From contig JACJYU010000001.1 in the NCBI GenBank assembly GCA_020635915.1, positions 1 to 64,000 of the forward strand: 64,000 nucleotides of DNA, given 5' to 3'. Positions 61,538-64,000 of the stretch are shown here, in pieces (the stretch's first letter is position 1; each line of letters begins with the position of its first letter). Both the position numbers and the translations under genes were made by a program. The DNA is from Flammeovirgaceae bacterium (lineage in GTDB: Bacteria > Bacteroidota > Bacteroidia > Cytophagales > Cyclobacteriaceae). Under the pieces are notes generated by a model. The model was not told the origin of the DNA, made no database searches, and saw only the letters and a list, made by a program, of their open reading frames with translations.

Positions 61538-61906
61538 CTAATCAAAAACCTTCACCTCCCAATCTCCTTCAGGGTTTTTCCTAAAGACTCTTATCGTAGT
61601 TGATCCCCTCTCTTTTACTACCGAATCACCAACCTGAATGTATGGAACAATTTGCAGTTCGGCATTACTCCTCAACAGATACCAACCTGTATCAAGTTTA
61701 ATGTATGGCACTCCTCGGTGCCCTGGCCTGAATTGAATGCCTTGAATTTTGTAATTGTAATTTGACCCGATATAAGCACGATGTGCCTGATACCACGGAT
61801 AGCCAATAAATATAATTGATCCTATTATCAGCCAAGCTCCAATAAGCCAAATTGCAACCTTAAAAGATTTCTTTAAAAAGGATTTAGTAAACATGAGCAA
61901 GTTCAT
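61538..61906 (-). CDS. Small single-TM protein, candidate immunity protein
   Basis: A 122-residue protein from ATG 61906 (a longer frame starts at 61933). A basic N-terminus (MFTKSFLKKSFK) is followed by one transmembrane helix (AIWLIGAWLIIGSIIFIGY). The rest is soluble and beta-like (YNYKIQGIQFRPGHR, GSTTIRVFRKNPEG). The ATG overlaps the stop of the preceding tip frame by 4 bp (ATGA). This coupling is typical of toxin-immunity pairs. The role is inference from position. Confidence 0.7.
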   Translation of the reverse strand: MNLLMFTKSFLKKSFKVAIWLIGAWLIIGSIIFIGYPWYQAHRAYIGSNYNYKIQGIQFRPGHRGVPYIKLDTGWYLLRSNAELQIVPYIQVGDSVVKERGSTTIRVFRKNPEGDWEVKVFD

Positions 61907-62407
61907 TTTGATGTTTGTGGGACAAATGGCCACCAGCCAACTTGAGTTTCTCCAACTCCGTATGAACCTCCCAGGGTAACTCCAATCCCTGCACTATAGC
62001 CAACCAGCTGTGGTTCATAAATTGGAGCATTCCAATCAGCATACCCTGCTGTAATGTTCCCGCCAATTCCAAGCCCACCTGAAATTGTCCGCGTAGGCCC
62101 AAGTAGGGTTTCTTCACTTAGGGTCGAGACCGGACCCATGTAATAAAGATGTCCAAGGTTTAAACCATATCCCCATTCAGCTCCATATGCTCTTTCTTGT
62201 GTGTTCGTTCTATGGAATCCCCAGTCCTTTCCTCGTGTGATAAAATTGAGTGTATATGTTTCCGAAGCTCCAATTCCCAGAACCGCCGTGTAATTCACAT
62301 CAAGTGTGAGAACATCCGGAACCAGTAATCTCATTATGTCAGAATTCCAGGCCTGTTCAAGCCAACACGGAGGATCCCCCGGCCCCCCTTGCGTTTGATC
62401 TTCTTCA
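61903..62407 (-). pseudogene. Displaced RHS C-terminal tip (orphan toxin cassette)
   Basis: An open frame starts after the stop of the 62410-62781 gene and runs to TGA 61903-61905; the first ATG in it is at 62334 and would give 143 residues. It opens with 'QTQGGPGDPPCWLEQAW', the linker type seen before RHS tips in Bacteroidota. A Gly/Tyr-rich, beta-like domain follows (VLTLDVNYTAVLGIG, GGNITAGYADWN, AGIGVTLGGSYGVG). No named toxin family could be assigned with confidence. Without the RHS shell it would be secretion-incompetent. The stop overlaps the next ATG by 4 bp. It may be a silent donor for recombination. Confidence 0.7.
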
Positions 62408-62409
62408 TC

Positions 62410-62781
62410 TCATCTAATGATTCGTCCAATGAAAGGTGCAATCAGACTGGCTACCAAATAAATTAATGCAGCTTTTTCTGAAGGGTGAAGCTTTTCTAGA
62501 TTTTCTCGCTGAATGATTTTTCGAAGTTCCCGGTTCTTCTCATTCCGATGTAAATAATAGTAGTTTATGGTAATGATTGGCAACATAAAAAGTGCCCCAT
62601 AAACCCATGCAGAGCCAAAATATTCATAATATCTAAAATTGAGTCCAATTAAAATTGACATCAGGTTTAAGCCAACAAGTATTCCTAAGCTTATGAATGC
62701 CATAAATTCGGCTGTTTCAGGATCAGGTAGTTTTAGGTGTATTCTGTAAAACCCAAAATAAATAAATTTATAAAAATTCAT
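62410..62781 (-). CDS. Small multi-TM membrane protein, candidate immunity protein
   Basis: A 123-residue protein from the ATG at 62781. Three hydrophobic helices (FMAFISLGILVGLNLMSI, GSAWVYGALFMLPIITI, ALIYLVASLIAPFIG) surround a basic loop (RNEKNRELRKIIQRENLEK). It lies 11 bp downstream of the RHS gene and is followed directly by the orphan tip. Position and membrane nature suggest protection against the RHS toxin tip; no family evidence supports this. Confidence 0.75.
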   Translation of the reverse strand: MNFYKFIYFGFYRIHLKLPDPETAEFMAFISLGILVGLNLMSILIGLNFRYYEYFGSAWVYGALFMLPIITINYYYLHRNEKNRELRKIIQRENLEKLHPSEKAALIYLVASLIAPFIGRIIR

Positions 62782-62792
62782 GAGTGACAATA

Positions 62793-64000
62793 TCAGTTCC
62801 CTGTTAGGCTATAACTAACTTTCAAAATAGGATTCATAACTCTGGGGTCACCTGTTTTCCAGGCGATTGTTGGATCTATGCCTGTCATCGAATCCACAGC
62901 TTTATAATAACCCTCAAAAGCACCAAGCGCATCAGCGGTAGTCAGTCCGAAGGATAATACTGGACCAATACCAGGAACAAAGCCAACCGCAGTATATATC
63001 GTTGCATTTACGAGCCGTGCTCCATCAGAAAGAGAGATTGGACCATTCTTTGCTGCAATCTGAGCAAGAGTAATACCGACCCCTGCATAAGCCAGTGATC
63101 TGCTAAGGACTTTCACACCTGTCGCCCCTTCCTCCGTGGCGAACACTATGCCTTTTCTAATTTGTTCAGCTGTTATACCCGTACCCAGACCAAAAGTCGA
63201 AGTCAGGCCGTTGGCTAAAATATAAATTTTTCCGCCAGATTCTTGAACGATCGCAGTACGAGGGTCTCCTCCGGTTTGTTGTCGATGATCTGAAAACTTG
63301 ATAAATATGCTTTCAATCGTAAGTGGCGAACTTGTATCATCCGACCAAAATCCAGCATCTCCACTTGAGTTAAAATCAAGTAAACCAGCCTGTTTAAGGG
63401 AATTCATAATATTAACATCCCCGATCGGAGAAACACCGTGCATTGCACCATAGGTTTCTAATGCTTGGGCATCACCTTGTTTTGCGTCTAGAATCATATC
63501 AACATAACCATCAGACCAACCTGTTGCAACTCCGTACTTACCAAAACCTCCACCATACGTTGCCAAATTCCAGTTGCTCCCGTACATCCCACATGAACAA
63601 TCCTCGTATTCTTCTTTTTCTGAGTTAGAATTTGCATTACTATTATCAGCTATCGCTCCCGAAGGATCATTCCAAAACACCGGATCATTGAATGAATAGT
63701 TGTATGGCGTCAACGAGGCAAAACTATTCACCATGGGATCAACTCCACTCATTCTGCCAATGGCCGGATCATAGTTCCTGAACATCATCTCATAATTGCT
63801 GGTGGCTTCGTTTAACTCACTACCTGCATTGTACAAGTATTGATTGGGTTTCGTATCCATCCGCATCCACGAATCTTTTGTCTGCAAACCAAAAGCATAG
63901 TAATTATTGCTCTGCACAATTTTAGATTTTTGGTAGTTAATTTTTAAGTCGTCAAAGTACACGTAGTTGTTGCTTTCATTCTCATAGCTTAAGTAAATAT
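62793..64000 (-). CDS. RHS-repeat-associated core protein, 5' part beyond the window
   Basis: The frame is open to the right edge, about 402 codons plus stop, so only the C-terminal part is present. It contains the RHS core signature (YYAFGLQTKDSW, NQYLYNAGSELNE, YEMMFRNYDPAIGRMSGVDP, TPYNYSFNDPVFWNDPSG). RHS proteins form a beta-cage around a C-terminal toxin that is released after delivery. From about 63650 down, the sequence diverges into a unique tip (YEDCSCGMYGSNWN..., then a long Gly/Ala-rich, possibly membrane-active region ending ILKVSYSLTGN). No catalytic motif was recognised in the tip. The secretion route is unknown. The following gene is a small membrane protein. Confidence 0.9.
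   Translation of the reverse strand, partial: IYLSYENESNNYVYFDDLKINYQKSKIVQSNNYYAFGLQTKDSWMRMDTKPNQYLYNAGSELNEATSNYEMMFRNYDPAIGRMSGVDPMVNSFASLTPYNYSFNDPVFWNDPSGAIADNSNANSNSEKEEYEDCSCGMYGSNWNLATYGGGFGKYGVATGWSDGYVDMILDAKQGDAQALETYGAMHGVSPIGDVNIMNSLKQAGLLDFNSSGDAGFWSDDTSSPLTIESIFIKFSDHRQQTGGDPRTAIVQESGGKIYILANGLTSTFGLGTGITAEQIRKGIVFATEEGATGVKVLSRSLAYAGVGITLAQIAAKNGPISLSDGARLVNATIYTAVGFVPGIGPVLSFGLTTADALGAFEGYYKAVDSMTGIDPTIAWKTGDPRVMNPILKVSYSLTGN

Noticed and set aside
61903..62334. Naming the orphan tip as a specific toxin family (for example a Bacteroidota type 23-like polymorphic toxin).
   Set aside because: The Gly/Tyr-rich pattern is suggestive only; no catalytic motif could be verified without a profile search.
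1..64000. Search for tRNA and rRNA genes, insertion sequences and integrases.
   Set aside because: No cloverleaf-like GTTCGA arms with matching acceptor stems, rRNA segments, transposase or integrase motifs were recognised in the intergenic regions by eye; a tRNAscan or ISfinder run could still find one.

Overview
The window looks like a chromosomal segment of a Bacteroidota bacterium, most likely order Cytophagales. The evidence is a set of proteins typical of that group: a large repeat adhesin, lipoproteins with Bacteroidota-style lipoboxes, an LptE-like lipoprotein, an nSTAND/WD40 protein, an OPT transporter, an ATP-dependent PEP carboxykinase and an RHS gene with displaced tips. Two promoter matches to the Bacteroidota TAnnTTTG -7 element and generally poor Shine-Dalgarno sequences agree. 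No rRNA, tRNA, insertion sequence or CRISPR array was recognised. Core genes look roughly half G+C by eye; the two window edges are A+T-richer.

Layout. 1-3578 (minus) is the N-terminal part of a secreted repeat adhesin cut by the left edge. 3793-9355 (minus) is a tight three-gene operon: a membrane-anchored nSTAND ATPase/WD40 protein, a TPR/beta-barrel outer-membrane protein and a lipoprotein. 9499-13430 holds a transporter/HEAT/cyclic-nucleotide-domain fusion and an OmpH/Skp-like chaperone. 13621-15501 holds an M28 peptidase facing a gamma-carbonic anhydrase-like protein. 15638-20173 is an apparent operon (miaB, sigma-54 activator, lptE-like, unknown, secG). 20226-28858 contains an unknown gene, groES-groEL with a clear terminator, a TerB-like gene, an OPT and an SSS transporter, and pckA. 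29017-34328 (minus) carries a cytochrome c lipoprotein and a glycerol operon glpF-glpK-glpD-ROK kinase.

34474-44832 contains a lipoprotein, a MerR-HTH/cytosine methyltransferase divergent from a Vsr-like nuclease, msrA, an M14 peptidase, a K+ channel, an APC permease, a 35-residue basic protein with a strong terminator, and a methyltransferase. 44936-60678 contains a CDF transporter, a cupin, an aldo/keto reductase-RidA fusion, a giant hydroxylysine-kinase-like/M23/phospho-lyase-like fusion, gamma-glutamyltransferase overlapping an aminotransferase, pfkA, a universal stress protein, an S10 peptidase, an NTF2-like lipoprotein, a dihydropteridine-reductase-like SDR and a ClC protein. 60731-61250 is a block of about 101-bp tandem palindromic repeats. 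61292-64000 (minus) is an A+T-richer polymorphic-toxin locus: the end of an RHS gene followed by small membrane proteins and displaced tips.

The most interesting signals are three. First, the adjacent AKR-RidA and kinase-M23-PLP phospho-lyase fusions look like a phosphorylate, eliminate, deaminate and reduce pathway for an amino-alcohol or hydroxy-amino acid. Second, the nSTAND/OMP/lipoprotein operon could connect a cytoplasmic ATPase switch to the cell surface. Third, the RHS tip array has two toxin-immunity-like pairs and a shared 20-bp junction sequence.
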